64,000 bases of DNA from Tetraselmis striata (taxonomy: Eukaryota > Chlorophyta > Chlorodendrophyceae > Chlorodendrales > Chlorodendraceae), in contig VCJN01001845.1 in NCBI GenBank assembly GCA_006384855.1, positions 1 to 64,000 on the forward strand, given 5' to 3'. Under the pieces are notes generated by a model, which was not told the origin of the DNA, did not search any database, and saw nothing but the letters and a program-made list of their open reading frames with translations. This document shows positions 23,901-33,437 of this stretch, in pieces. Within the stretch, counting starts at the first letter, position 1. Each line of letters starts with the position of its first letter. Both the position numbers and the translations under genes were made by a program.

Positions 23901-25990
23901 GCCGAGCTGACAAGCGATCCTTCGGCCCGTGTGCCCCCGTCCAGGCCCGAGACCGCCGAGTTTGTGCGAATGGCGGCGCGCACGGGCGCGATCATCATCC
24001 CTTTTGGCGCTGTCGGCAGCGACGAGAGCCTGAACTACATCCTCGACTCGGAGGAGGTACCCCCCCCCCCTTCCCCACCGCCGCCGTCACCACCCCCGTC
24101 ACTTTCGCAGCCTTCTGCTGTCGCACTCCGCCCCCTGCTGCGTGTGTATGGGTGCCTTCACACGGAAGCTTACGGGCGAGACCTGCACTTCAGTCGGCGC
24201 CACTATAGCAGACGGATGGCCACGATTGTATTTCGTCCACATGTCTGCGTTCGTCTTGTACGGGTACTCAAATCTTGAAGGTCGGCGGCGGCCGTCGTCG
24301 TCGTCGCCATCGTCGTCTCACATCGTAAACTGTACGGGTACGGGTGCCCAATCAGCCATAAGAAAGTAATGTGTATACATAGACTTATTATAGTGACTTA
24401 GAGTATATATATAGAGACTTAATCGGGTAGGTAGGTGGTCGTACCGTATTCGTAATATATTCTGCTGGACTCGAACTGAAAACGGCAAGCACTCTCTCAT
24501 AGTAGGCGAATTTCGTCGCATTGAGTCGGCACCAAATAGCTTATATCGTCTCTGTACCATCATCAGTACATCAGTGTGGGTGCTGCGCTGGTCGGCCAAC
24601 CTATGCGCGTGGACCGCAGGTATGAGCAGGCGACGGGTGCGAGAAAACTCCGGCAGTCTATCAGGATGCAAGTGCGGTAACTAGAATAGAATGGAATCGA
24701 AATCGACCTAGAATATGCCTGGCTAGTTTGGTCTTCCTTGATGGAAAGCTGATGGCTGCATTTTAGTCATATTGCGAATTGGTTTCGGATATCACTGCTG
24801 GGCATTGTTTGAGTTTGTATTGCCTATTATTCGTTCAGGAAACGTTTACTTGCATTCTTTGAAAGTATATAGCAATACAGCAATGCGATCCCAAATGATG
24901 AGATTACGTTGACGATTCCTGTTACATGCATGGTATTAGTATGATGGGTACGACGCACATATGATACATCGTCCTGGTAGAACCCACCCGTTTTCAAGGA
25001 ATCAGATTCATTGCAAGCGGGTTATTGCGATGCTAGGAGGGTGGCACATTTTAACACGGCCAGGCTTAGAATTAATTGCCATCTACACGCTATTAAAACA
25101 CGTGTTTCTCGCCGCGCTCCTGCAGCGGAATCAAGCGGGGGACCGGTTGTGTTTACGGTGAGGTATAGAACTGAGAATAAAAACAAATCGGAACTATATC
25201 CGTACCGTAACTGGAATTCGGTACGGAATTCGTCAGTTCCGAATGTTTTTGTTTATTCGCAATTTTCATACCTCACCCTCAACTCATAATTATGTACATA
25301 ATGCACATAATGCATGTAATGTGTACATTATGTACATAGAATAACCACAGAGGGTTCGGGCTGGTTGGAACTCGGCGCGGTTTAGGGTTTTTAAACCCTA
25401 AACACCTTAAAAACCCTGCTGCTGGTGATGGTGATGAGACCAATAGGCACCGAGATGACGTGTCCCCTTGCCGGATAGTTTCACGGACGGGAGTGAGTGG
25501 GAGCTCGTTCCACAGAGGGTATCACCTGTTCATTCCGGCGACGCGGATGGTGGAAGGTCATAATAGCTCAATCACGCTGACAGAGCATTGCCCGCTGCGT
25601 CGCCCTCCGGTCCGGCAGGTGATGAACAACCCGGTGGTGATGAACCAGCTGTTTCCGGACAGCGACGAGATGCAGCGCTTCATGCAGCAGGCGCAGGGCC
25701 GGAGGGGCGTCAACGCGGACGCGATCGAGGACTACCTGGTGCCGCCCATCCTGGCGCCCGGCGTGCCGCGCCGCTTCTACTACCTCTTCCGCAAGCCCAT
25801 CGTGCTGGAGCCGGAGGACGCGAAGGACCGCGACAAGTGCGCCGCCGTATACTCCTCCGTCAAGGCCGAGGTGGAGGGCGGGCTGGCGTACCTCGTGAGG
25901 AAGCGCCAGAACGACCCGTATGAGAACCTGCTCAAGCGCGTGGTGTACGAGCAGCTGTCCCAGGAGCAGGCGCCGTCCTTCACGCCCTGA
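17907..25990 (+). CDS. Phytyl ester synthase / acyltransferase-like plastid protein (PES family), complete, 11 exons
   Basis: PES proteins transfer fatty acids to phytol and diacylglycerol in plastids. Exons: 17907-18110, 18208-18301, 18422-18630, 18916-19126, 19510-19721, 20232-20447, 21104-21307, 21943-22107, 22989-23170, 23945-24056, 25619-25990 (TGA). All junctions are GT-AG with matching phases; the total is 2181 nt, 726 aa, close to the roughly 700 aa of plant homologues. Residues 1-68 are Ala/Arg-rich and transit-peptide-like. The N-terminal half is an alpha/beta hydrolase: nucleophile elbow GDSWG (Ser191), GDEDRLMP (about 335-342) and PGSGHSLL (His367). The C-terminal half is an acyltransferase: NHQLLGLD (His469, Asp475) and LFPGGAREALKKRGE (about 546-560), then WPETAEFVRMAARTGAIIIP. 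The frame is unbroken. Introns carry poly(C)/poly(G) tracts and one tandem repeat. Which PES activity dominates cannot be told. Confidence 0.93.
20677..20692. repeat. Poly(C) tract in intron 6 of the PES-like gene
   Basis: Sixteen C in the 20448-21103 intron. Other tracts in this gene's introns are C-rich at 18411-18419 (right before the acceptor AG), 19735-19744 and 24059-24070 (right after the donor GT), and G-rich at 20981-20996, 21621-21638 and 23751-23774. Confidence 0.8.
22290..22800. repeat. Tandem repeat (unit about 221-231 bp) inside PES intron 8
   Basis: The block CAAGTCCGAGATTTCG starts at 22302 and 22523, and a diverged form (CCAGTTGGAGATTTCG) at 22754. Units share CGGTATAT, GTTTGTGTGCCAAG, TATCGAACC and TTGGGTTTGCA. 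The repeat is purely intronic (intron 22108-22988) and AT-richer than the exons. Confidence 0.65.
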
Positions 25991-26256
25991 ATCAGCCGCG
26001 CCGCCAACTGCGCCGTCCCAAGCATCCTTCCCCCCCTTCGCCTAGAAAGCTGCTGCCTGGTAGCGGCGAGCATTCCCTTCAACGCATTAGATAGAAGCAC
26101 CCCTGATTTCGCTTTGCTGCAGTAGGATGTCGTGATGTATGTGGTCGTTAGATGTTCGCTGCGATCAATGTTGCGGCGAGGCGCCCGCTCGCCGCAGCGC
26201 ACTCGTGATGACCCGCCCGGCGTGTAGCGTGACGGGCCGGACACTGGGTAACCATC

Positions 26257-26261
26257 TGTAA
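26257..26261 (+). other. Possible poly(A) signal TGTAA of the PES-like gene
   Basis: TGTAA, the common green-algal polyadenylation word, about 267 bases after the stop codon. The five-base word alone is weak evidence. Confidence 0.3.
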
Positions 26262-26699
26262 GCGCACCAGAATAACCACCAACCGGCGACAGTCTCAACA
26301 GGAGAGAGACTAAGACAACAAAGAAAGGTGGTATATGAAGTGGCGGTGCAAAGACGAGAGGCTTCAGCGTATAACTGTCACAAGCGCACCAGAGTAAGTG
26401 GCAACAACCTCGCTACGGCGTTCCCGACCGTTCATATTTCGTACGCAAATTTGACAAAATGGTGTACTGCAGCAGGAAGTACCAACTAAAAAAGCTTATT
26501 TCAGGACGAGGAAAGCGCGATATCGGCCTTATTTCAGGAACGCCGTGCTCCGCCACCTGGCCACGCGCACCAGCGATAAAACCCCACATACCCAAGAATA
26601 CACATGCCATCAAAAATAAACCGATACACTTTGCACAGCAGCATAGATGGGAATGGCTTTCTTGGTCATGCCTCCAACCGCGAGGCGGGCCGGGTCCTT

Positions 26700-27060
26700 C
26701 CGTCATTTCATTATTCCTCGCGCCGCTCGCTAGAGAAGTCGAGCACGCGTTCAACAACGAACTCGCCGACGGGGGGCTCCAAACTGGACGGAATTGTATC
26801 GGGCTGTGCGTATGGGTTGACGCACCGGCAAAGTCGACCGATGTGAAACACATTGTGCCAGTTGAACGTTGGCGGCAGGCGCAGACGATACGCCTGGCTG
26901 GAGATCTTGGCCGTGACCGGGTACGGTCCGATGTAGCGCTTTCGGAACTTGCGTATCTTCATCATCTGTCGGCTCCAGCGAGGCCCGCACATGTACATGT
27001 GCCCTCTTCCACCCCAAGCAATGGACACGCAATGCGGCTGCGGCGCCATCTGCCTGATCT
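26700..27060 (-). pseudogene. Ty3/gypsy retrotransposon remnant: integrase C-terminus and start of chromodomain
   Basis: Minus-strand reading shows KIRKFRKRYIGPYPVTAKIS, AYRLRLPPTFNWHNVFHIGR and then EPPVGEFVVERVLDFSSER. The first part is the conserved C-terminal segment of gypsy-type integrases (RFxGPYxV ... YxLxLP ... HxVFHxSxL); the second resembles the start of a chromodomain, as in chromoviruses. The reading ends in a stop, and nothing of the reverse transcriptase, RNase H or integrase core is seen to either side, so it is a truncated relic. It sits between two convergent genes. Confidence 0.8.
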
Positions 27061-28093
27061 ATTGATGGCGGTTGCTCGCCCATAACGCATGGCTTGAAGC
27101 TACTGATCACGTGATGGGAGGGAGGCGGGGCTTGGATACGGAAGAGGACGGCCGGAAGCTTGAGCAGTACTTACACTATATGTGTTCCCTACTATGGTTT
27201 GAGATGGCAGGTCCAAAGAAGAACTCAGTCTAAGCGGTGAGGGCAGCATATTTGTACGTTATAATCAATTTCAATTGTAGGGCTTGCTCTCGATTCGCCG
27301 AATTCCGGTGGCTTTAATTGGACCGGGGATGTTCCGGATGCAGCAGAGACACTTTATGGCGTACACACCCCAACCCGTGTTGCCATCGCTTCTGTGAGCG
27401 TGAGTGATGTTAAGCTTGATGATACAGGACCGACCATATATATTATCATATTGGCATGACAAGCCGACGCTTTGCATTCATTTTGTTCTTCGGTCCGAGG
27501 CGACGCTCCAGGCAGTGAGCGTGCTCCCCAATAATCGACCTGGCCTGTTGACCAGCGCCGACATTGGAAATTGTGTGTATTTATATATATGTATGATATT
27601 CCTAGTATAAGAAGGAGCAACCATCCAAAATTGTCGCCTATTAAAGGCGCTGTAATATGAAATATATGGTGTTTTTTTGAAATGTAAAGGGTTTGTAGAG
27701 ATGTTAGGGCTTACTGGAATTATACAGCGGGCGGTGACAAGATGTAACAATGACCATGTGGGCCGGTGATGGTTGCGTTGGCCGCGTCACGGTAGGCGGG
27801 CGCACGCAGCAGCGCATGTGATAGCAAGGCGGGCTTCCTCCCCCCACTCCCTGTTGGGTCGCCAAGGGACTTCGATCGTGCGTGTAGCTGTGTCAGAGGT
27901 GGCCACCCCGCCACGTCTTCCTGCGCCTTCCTCTGGGCTCCCGGGTCGGCCTCCACCGCCTCTCGTGACCTCCACCGGCTGAATGACCCACCGCCCCGCG
28001 GGTCCCTGCTCGTCTGGTTGCACCTTCAGGCGACTACCAACTCCATATCTCTTCCTTGCTGGTGGCATGCACGGGGCCGACTGGCGGGGTGTA
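27061..28093. other. Intergenic, nothing recognised
   Basis: This separates the gypsy remnant from the RlmH gene. There are AT-rich parts (27240-27720) and a GC-rich part (27780-28090) that probably includes the 3' UTR of the RlmH-type gene. No conserved reading frame was seen. Confidence 0.5.
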
Positions 28094-28763
28094 CTAGTGA
28101 TGGTACGGCTCGCCCCGGAGGATCGTCCAGCCGCGGTAGATCTGCTCCATCAGCACCACGTGGGCCACCTGCCTCGGAGGCAGACAACCGGGGATGGCAA
28201 TAGTCGGATGCTTATCCGCTCACCATCCCCGGGTGGGTCGAATGCGGCAGCCTCAGTACACTTGGGGGGGGGGGGGGGGGGGGGGGACCTGGTGGTTCAG
28301 CACCATCTTGGAGAGCCGGATCATCTTGGTGCTGCGCTGCCGCACCTGCGGAGAGTGTTGCCCCGGGGGTTGGGAGGTTAGAACGGGGCCATCACTCCGC
28401 GCGAGCGGCGGTCAGTCTTGGAGGAGGGGTGGGGTGTCAGCCATCGGGAGGGGTGTCCGCTTTTGGGGGTAGGGGAGGCAAGTGCGTGGTCGCGCCCCAC
28501 CTCCTCGCTATGCCCAAACGGCCCGCCGATGCAAAACACAATGCCCCCAAAGCCGTTGTCCCCCGCGTCCGCGATCAGCTTCGCCATCCCCTCCGACGTG
28601 ACGTCCTTGCCGCGCTCGTCGAGCACCACGACGTAGTCGGTGGGCGTCAGCAGCTTCAGCACGCGCTCGCCTGCGACGCCCGCAGTTACACACCAATGCA
28701 CCGCTCGGAATCAGGCATCTTGAGCTGCTTTCAGCTTATGTCTGGATCATGTTTATGCATGCG

Positions 28764-28802
<39 letters not shown>

Positions 28803-29653
28803 ACGCGGGCGTGTGTTTATATGTGCGTAGGCATGTAGGCGCTATACAAGCACCATACTACTATGTGACATTTAAATTCGGACTTTCAGAGTTTACCTTA
28901 AACGTAAAACCTATAGCCATATGTTCGCGGTTTACTACGATTTCCAAACCCATATACGGTTTCCTTTCCTCTGCGCCTGGGGGGGGGGGGGGTGAGGGGG
29001 GGGATGCCGCACCCTCCGCAGCCTTCTGCACCTCCGGGTTGGACGAGTTCTTGGGGTTTGGCCGTATCTGCACCTCCTCGAATTTTGCGTAGTTCTTAAC
29101 CTTTGCCGCGTATTCATCTACAAGGCGGGATGCGATGTCGCCCAGGCTCAGCAGGCGATGTGATAGTGGAGCCGACACGCTTGGTGGCTTTCACAAACTG
29201 CCCCGAGCCCCCCTCCGCCTGGAAGCGCCCGCCCGCATGCAACACATTGCGCGCTGCACTTACCCGCCATGAGCGCCGCGCCCTTGCTGTTCTTCTTGGT
29301 GATCGTGAGCACGCGTATCGGAACAGGGCGCACCGCTCGCGCCAGGCTGGAGCCCTCTGCGGGATGCGCAAAAAGGCGGCCAGTGAGTGCTTCACAGTTC
29401 ACACTCCAACCAAGAAATTAACCACAGACGACGGGGGCATGTAAGTAAACAAGAAGGCAGACGGGTGCAACTCGGGGAGCGCCGCAATTATCAAGGGCAG
29501 GTTTTGCCGAGGCAGACTGGCAGAGGTACCTCTGGCGGAAGCGACGACCGGGCACCTCCCAGCGCTGGGCTGACACCTGGCACCTGCTCGCACGGCTGCT
29601 CTGGCCATGGCGCGCGCCGCCACCGGGCGCCAGCACGCCCCTAGCGCCGCCAT
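28094..29653 (-). CDS. RlmH-type SPOUT rRNA methyltransferase, probably plastid-targeted
   Basis: Bacterial RlmH methylates pseudouridine 1915 of 23S rRNA; plants carry an organellar homologue. Minus-strand exons: 29653 to about 29537 (Ala/Arg-rich, transit-like start), 29264-29356 ([20 protein letters not shown]), 29013 to about 29146 ([20 protein letters not shown]), 28501-28670 ([36 protein letters not shown]), 28289-28345 ([13 protein letters not shown]) and 28094-28168 ([20 protein letters not shown], stop TAG). The last three exons join in phase and carry the SPOUT hallmarks (LDERG, IGGPxG, the YHH end). The junction between 29264 and 29146 does not close in phase by one base, so a frameshift, a missed mini-exon or a non-standard acceptor is present. 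The exon ending at 28289 is followed by GTCCCC and a C23 tract. Confidence 0.88.
28264..28286. repeat. Poly(G) tract directly at a 5' splice site (poly(C) on the gene strand)
   Basis: Twenty-three G on plus. On the gene strand the RlmH exon ends CACCAG at 28289, and the intron begins GT followed at once by the C tract, giving the unusual donor GTCCCC. Confidence 0.85.
28766..28801. repeat. (TG)18 microsatellite
   Basis: Eighteen perfect TG units within the intron at 28671-29012 of the RlmH-type gene. Confidence 0.97.
28979..28992. repeat. Poly(G) tract in an RlmH intron
   Basis: Fourteen G on plus (C on the gene strand), with another G-run at 28996-29003, about 20 bp inside the donor GTGCGG of the exon ending at 29013. 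Confidence 0.85.
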
Positions 29654-31813
29654 CTGCTTGCGAGAAGATTATCTCGCGGCGACCACTTGGCCGCGCCGGC
29701 GTGAAACCCGGGGCTGCTGGCGGAGCCGCCCTGCCCGTTCCACCAGCAATTGAGCAATGTGGTAGTTGGCCTCCAAGACGTCGTCTGCCTTGATTTAAGG
29801 CGCGATTCGTTCAGAGAAGTAAAAAGATACAGCTCGTAGTAGCTGTCGTCTATGTCATATGTACGCTCGTCGTTTCTGATCACTACCGGAGCTGTCGAAG
29901 CTTGGGTGATGTAGCGGCAACTCTTATTCGCCCTACAGCTGTGACGGTAGGCGCGACTCCTCGCGCACGTTTCGGGACTACAACACCGCTACGACTCTCA
30001 GACTGTTTTCCATGTCCATATCAGCCGACGTCTGTGGGCGCAGAAGCCACAGCAGCACACCAGACGAGATGCCGCTGCGCGCTGACGACGACGAGCGAGC
30101 GACGACTACGGCGGCGATGACGACTGTCCGGGCGCGTTATTTACGGGTACCAGTACTGTACCCGGTATCGGTACGGGTATAATCACGAGTGTTAGGACTT
30201 CTAGGAGTCTTATCCAGCGCTATCGACCCATATAATATAAATAATATTATGGGTTCCCCTGGCTCCTTCTTGGTTCTTGGCTCCCTGTCCTCCTGCTCGA
30301 CCTTGGTTTCAGGCTTATGTCTCTCTTTTGCTGGCAACCTTTCATACTCTCATAATTGCTCTTAGTTCTCTTTGTAGTGCGTTTTTGTGAAAGCCCCGAT
30401 GTAAATATTTCATACTAGCTGTTAGTTCTGTTGTAGTGCGCTTTTGTGAAAGCCCTGATGTAATATATTTTTATATAAATAATATTAATACAGGACGACA
30501 GGAGTAGTCCGCGCCCGCTGAGCTCGATGTGCAGCGGGCGCTATGTGTGATAGTGGACGGCTCGTCGCAAGGAACGCGCTCGTTAGCACGACTGCACATG
30601 TGGTCGCTATCAGCCGGTGACTGTTGCGTGCTTCTGGCGGGACATTTAACATATAAAAGGAAAACTACCGGTACGGGTACCAGTATGCTGAAATTGGAAA
30701 TGAGAAAATGCAACCCGGCGGAACTGCGCGGATGTTTGGCAAGTGAAGGGTACTGCTGCCGCTGGGGGACGATCTCCGTCGGTGCCCGTGATGACAGATG
30801 AAGCCTGGGCGCACCAGTATCAGAGGTCTCCAATCGTATTCATCATCCAATCGTATAGTAAGGATTTTATGCACATTTGCGTCCCTGTCCGCGCGTAATC
30901 CCCCGTACGACTCACGTCGAGTACTACGCGCGAATACCGCTGCTGATGCGAAATGAGAACTGCTGTGCTGCAACATAGCTACCGGTACGTTGGCCTGCAA
31001 AGGCCCCGCCCGCCCTACGCACTGTTGCAAGTGGACCCTATGCACTGTTGGTCAGGGGCGGGCCCTTCCCCAATGCAGGGTAAAGACAGCTTGTCAGGAC
31101 GAAGAGCTTTGATTCAGCTGCAACCATTTTCGATTTCAGATACTTGCACATTCAATTCGCTCATTTGAGATGCACTCCCAACAGCCAAGCTTAACAGTAC
31201 ACTCTGTTTAATGATATCTTCGTCTGTTAACAGCACACTCATTGAAATAATCCATCTGCATGATATCTGTGTTCACATCTGCGCAGACAAGGCCGGAACT
31301 GCCGAGCCTGCTGTGCCCACGGTGCATATCAGGATGCCCAGAGATACAGCGCGGCTCCCCCGGCGCGTCAAGGTGCAGAGAGTCTAAATGCGCAGGTCCG
31401 CACAGGAGGGTCAAATGCGTGTTGTGAGCCGGGGCCGGTGCTCCACCATTCCCCTGATGCTCCTGCTGCTGGCGTGGCGGCCACCACTCCCAGCTCAGCC
31501 ATGAACACAGCTGGGTGACATGTTGTTTTCTGCGGGCGAGCTGCAAGCAAGAATATGAGGCGCTGCGTGCTTTCGACGGGAGCAATTGCATGCCAGCAAT
31601 GTGTTGCTGTGTTGGGTGTCCGTCGCGGCGAATGGGTGTCCTGATCCCACTGCTGCAATAGGTGCCCTGATCCCCCACGAAAGCACTCTAGAAATGTATG
31701 TTTAGGCGGGATTTGCTGTATGAGAGGAGGCCACGCATCCCACTCACAGCAGGTAAGGGGTTACAGAGGCGCTGTTGTCATGGTTCATAGGGGTAGGGAG
31801 GGCAGGGGAGCAT
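29654..31813. other. Intergenic with a small tandem duplication
   Basis: No gene was recognised. 30340-30407 and 30408-30473 are a tandem duplication (period about 68 bp; shared GTTCT, TGTAGTGCG, TTTTGTGAAAGCCC and GATGTAA). Words of the TACGGGTACC type occur at about 30146-30180 and 30671. Open frames on the minus strand at 31208-31678 have no recognisable content. Confidence 0.5.
31761..31765 (-). other. Possible poly(A) signal TGTAA of the 61-aa gene
   Basis: TTACA on plus reads TGTAA on the gene strand, about 50 bases after the stop codon at 31814-31816. The spacing supports a real transcript end but is not proof. Confidence 0.4.
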
Positions 31814-32498
31814 TCAGGCGGACTCGGCGGCGATCTTCTGCTTCTCCTGCAGCGATCGCAGACATGCAGCAAATGGTTCCATCAAACCCTGACACGCAAT
31901 AAATAATGGCTCCCGGACCCATGCCTGCCAACACAAGATACAGGGGAGGCAGGTTGGGCTCATATTATGTTCAAAGGGGCGTGCGGCGACACGAGCTCAC
32001 CGCGGCGACACGAGCTGCCATCATCCTCCCGTACGCCTTCTCGGCCCGCCTGTACAGTGTGCCACCACAGGTAGGTGAGCCACCGTTGAGCCCAGTCTGA
32101 GAGAAGCTCCTGCAGTGCTGGAACCAGCGCAGCGGGCTGCCCACCCACACGTCCAAAGCAGCTTTAAGCGGTTGCGGCTCGCCGACGATGCGCCTAGCGG
32201 TTTTAAGCCCTAACACAAGCCGCAGAAGGACTTGCAAACCGCCCCGCCGCCCTCAGGGTGGAGCTAGGACACCTGTGCAGCAGCCAGGCTGCAGGGCCCG
32301 GCGACAAGCAGCTGCACCCGCGCGTGCCGAGCGCCGCTACGACGCCTGTGGTAGGGCTGGCGCAGGGTTAGGTTAGCCCCCACGGTGCGCGCACCTGTCC
32401 GCCATGCTGTCGAACATCGCGTCCAGGCCGTTGTTGACGAACGCGGCCGTGAGGGCGGCGCCGCCAAAAAAGGCGATGAACCTGTTGAGGGAGTTCAT
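31814..32498 (-). CDS. Small single-pass membrane protein of unknown function, 3 exons, 61 aa
   Basis: Exon 1 is 32395-32498 (ATG at 32496-32498, MNSLNRFIAFFGGAALTAAF), exon 2 is 32001-32049 (RAEKAYGRMMAARVAA) and exon 3 is 31814-31846 (EKQKIAAESA, stop TGA). Donors are GTGCGC and GTGAGC; acceptors are TACAG and CTGCAG. The phases (2, then 0) close exactly. The protein has one hydrophobic segment near residues 7-23 and a positively charged, alanine-rich C-terminal helix, a shape common among small subunits of mitochondrial or plastid membrane complexes. I do not recognise the family. Codon use is GC-rich at third positions, like the neighbouring real genes, and TGTAA follows the stop by about 50 bp. 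In-frame upstream codons exist, so a longer N-terminus is possible. Confidence 0.6.
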
Positions 32499-33437
32499 CC
32501 TGCCGCACAGCAGAAGGCTACAGGCACAGGGGATGGACCTGCTGGAGGCGCTGTCTACTGCGGTGTGTGGCCGGGGCGCGCGCAGGAGCTGACTCTCGGC
32601 GGACTGAGCGGCGGACGGCAGCAAAATCGCCGCCCAGCCGTGCGCTCGGCGTGCTTGGCTTCCGCGTGAGATTCGCGCATCGCACGCCATTACTACTCAT
32701 ATCTGTACCCGCGACGATCTTTACATGCCGGGGGTAGTTAAAGCCCTATCTCTGTAGTTCTTTACCTCAGAAATAATTCCCGAGGAGTTAAACAAAACCC
32801 GCACTGTCTAAAACATAAACCATCCGCAAATCAAAAACGAATTTCCGTGGCCATCAGCATTGCTGGTCATCGTAAAGTCCAAGCGCAGCATTCTTCTGTC
32901 CCCCTCCTCCACACCAACTGATGCTCGAATTGAGTACGGTAGTAGGCGCTACGTGTACCCGTACGCATTGTGATGCCAGCGACCAGCATGCGCGAAGAAG
33001 AAATTTACACCGCGTATTGCGAGCTTACATACCGAAGCTGATGCCCCGAGTTGAAACGCCCATTTGCTCGCAACATCTACGAGTACTCCTCGCACACTTG
33101 GATAATTAGTCTTTGCTGAGAACCTCCTTCCACCGACCTACTCCCGATCACACTCAAACCGCACTCAAACCAAATGTATCACTCCTACTCGTAAGGTCCT
33201 GGTCATCTACAGGCAACAAGTAGGAAGGAGTAGGAACCAGCGACTTCTGCATCTCCATACATACATCTTAAGCATATGATCCGCTCGCAAAATCTATAAT
33301 CATCGCCTGGCAAAAGAGAAAAGGGTTTATTTAGGGTTTTAGGACACGGCCCGCTGCTCAGTGCAATCCCCTCGTAATGAACTAATGATTGATGCTTACA
33401 CCGCTGATGAGGGCACTGGAGGTCTGCACAGGGCTGC
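32499..33437. other. Intergenic, nothing recognised
   Basis: This lies between two same-strand genes. It holds the 5' flank of the 61-aa gene and the 3' flank of the TPR-like gene, with AT-rich stretches at 32700-33360 and a TTTAGGG word near 33338. Confidence 0.5.
33396..33400 (-). other. Probable poly(A) signal TGTAA of the TPR-like gene
   Basis: TTACA on plus reads TGTAA on the gene strand, about 38 bases beyond the stop codon (33438-33440). Confidence 0.45.

Noticed and set aside
25381..25402. Telomere end suggested by TTTAGGG words
   Set aside because: Only single inverted copies within the PES-like gene's last intron; not a telomeric array.
28729..28830. Cys-Val repeat peptide encoded by the TG microsatellite
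   Set aside because: Pure translation of a dinucleotide repeat inside an intron.
31208..31678. 156-codon minus-strand frame between genes
   Set aside because: Amino-acid composition looks random and neighbouring frames are equally open; no similarity recognised.
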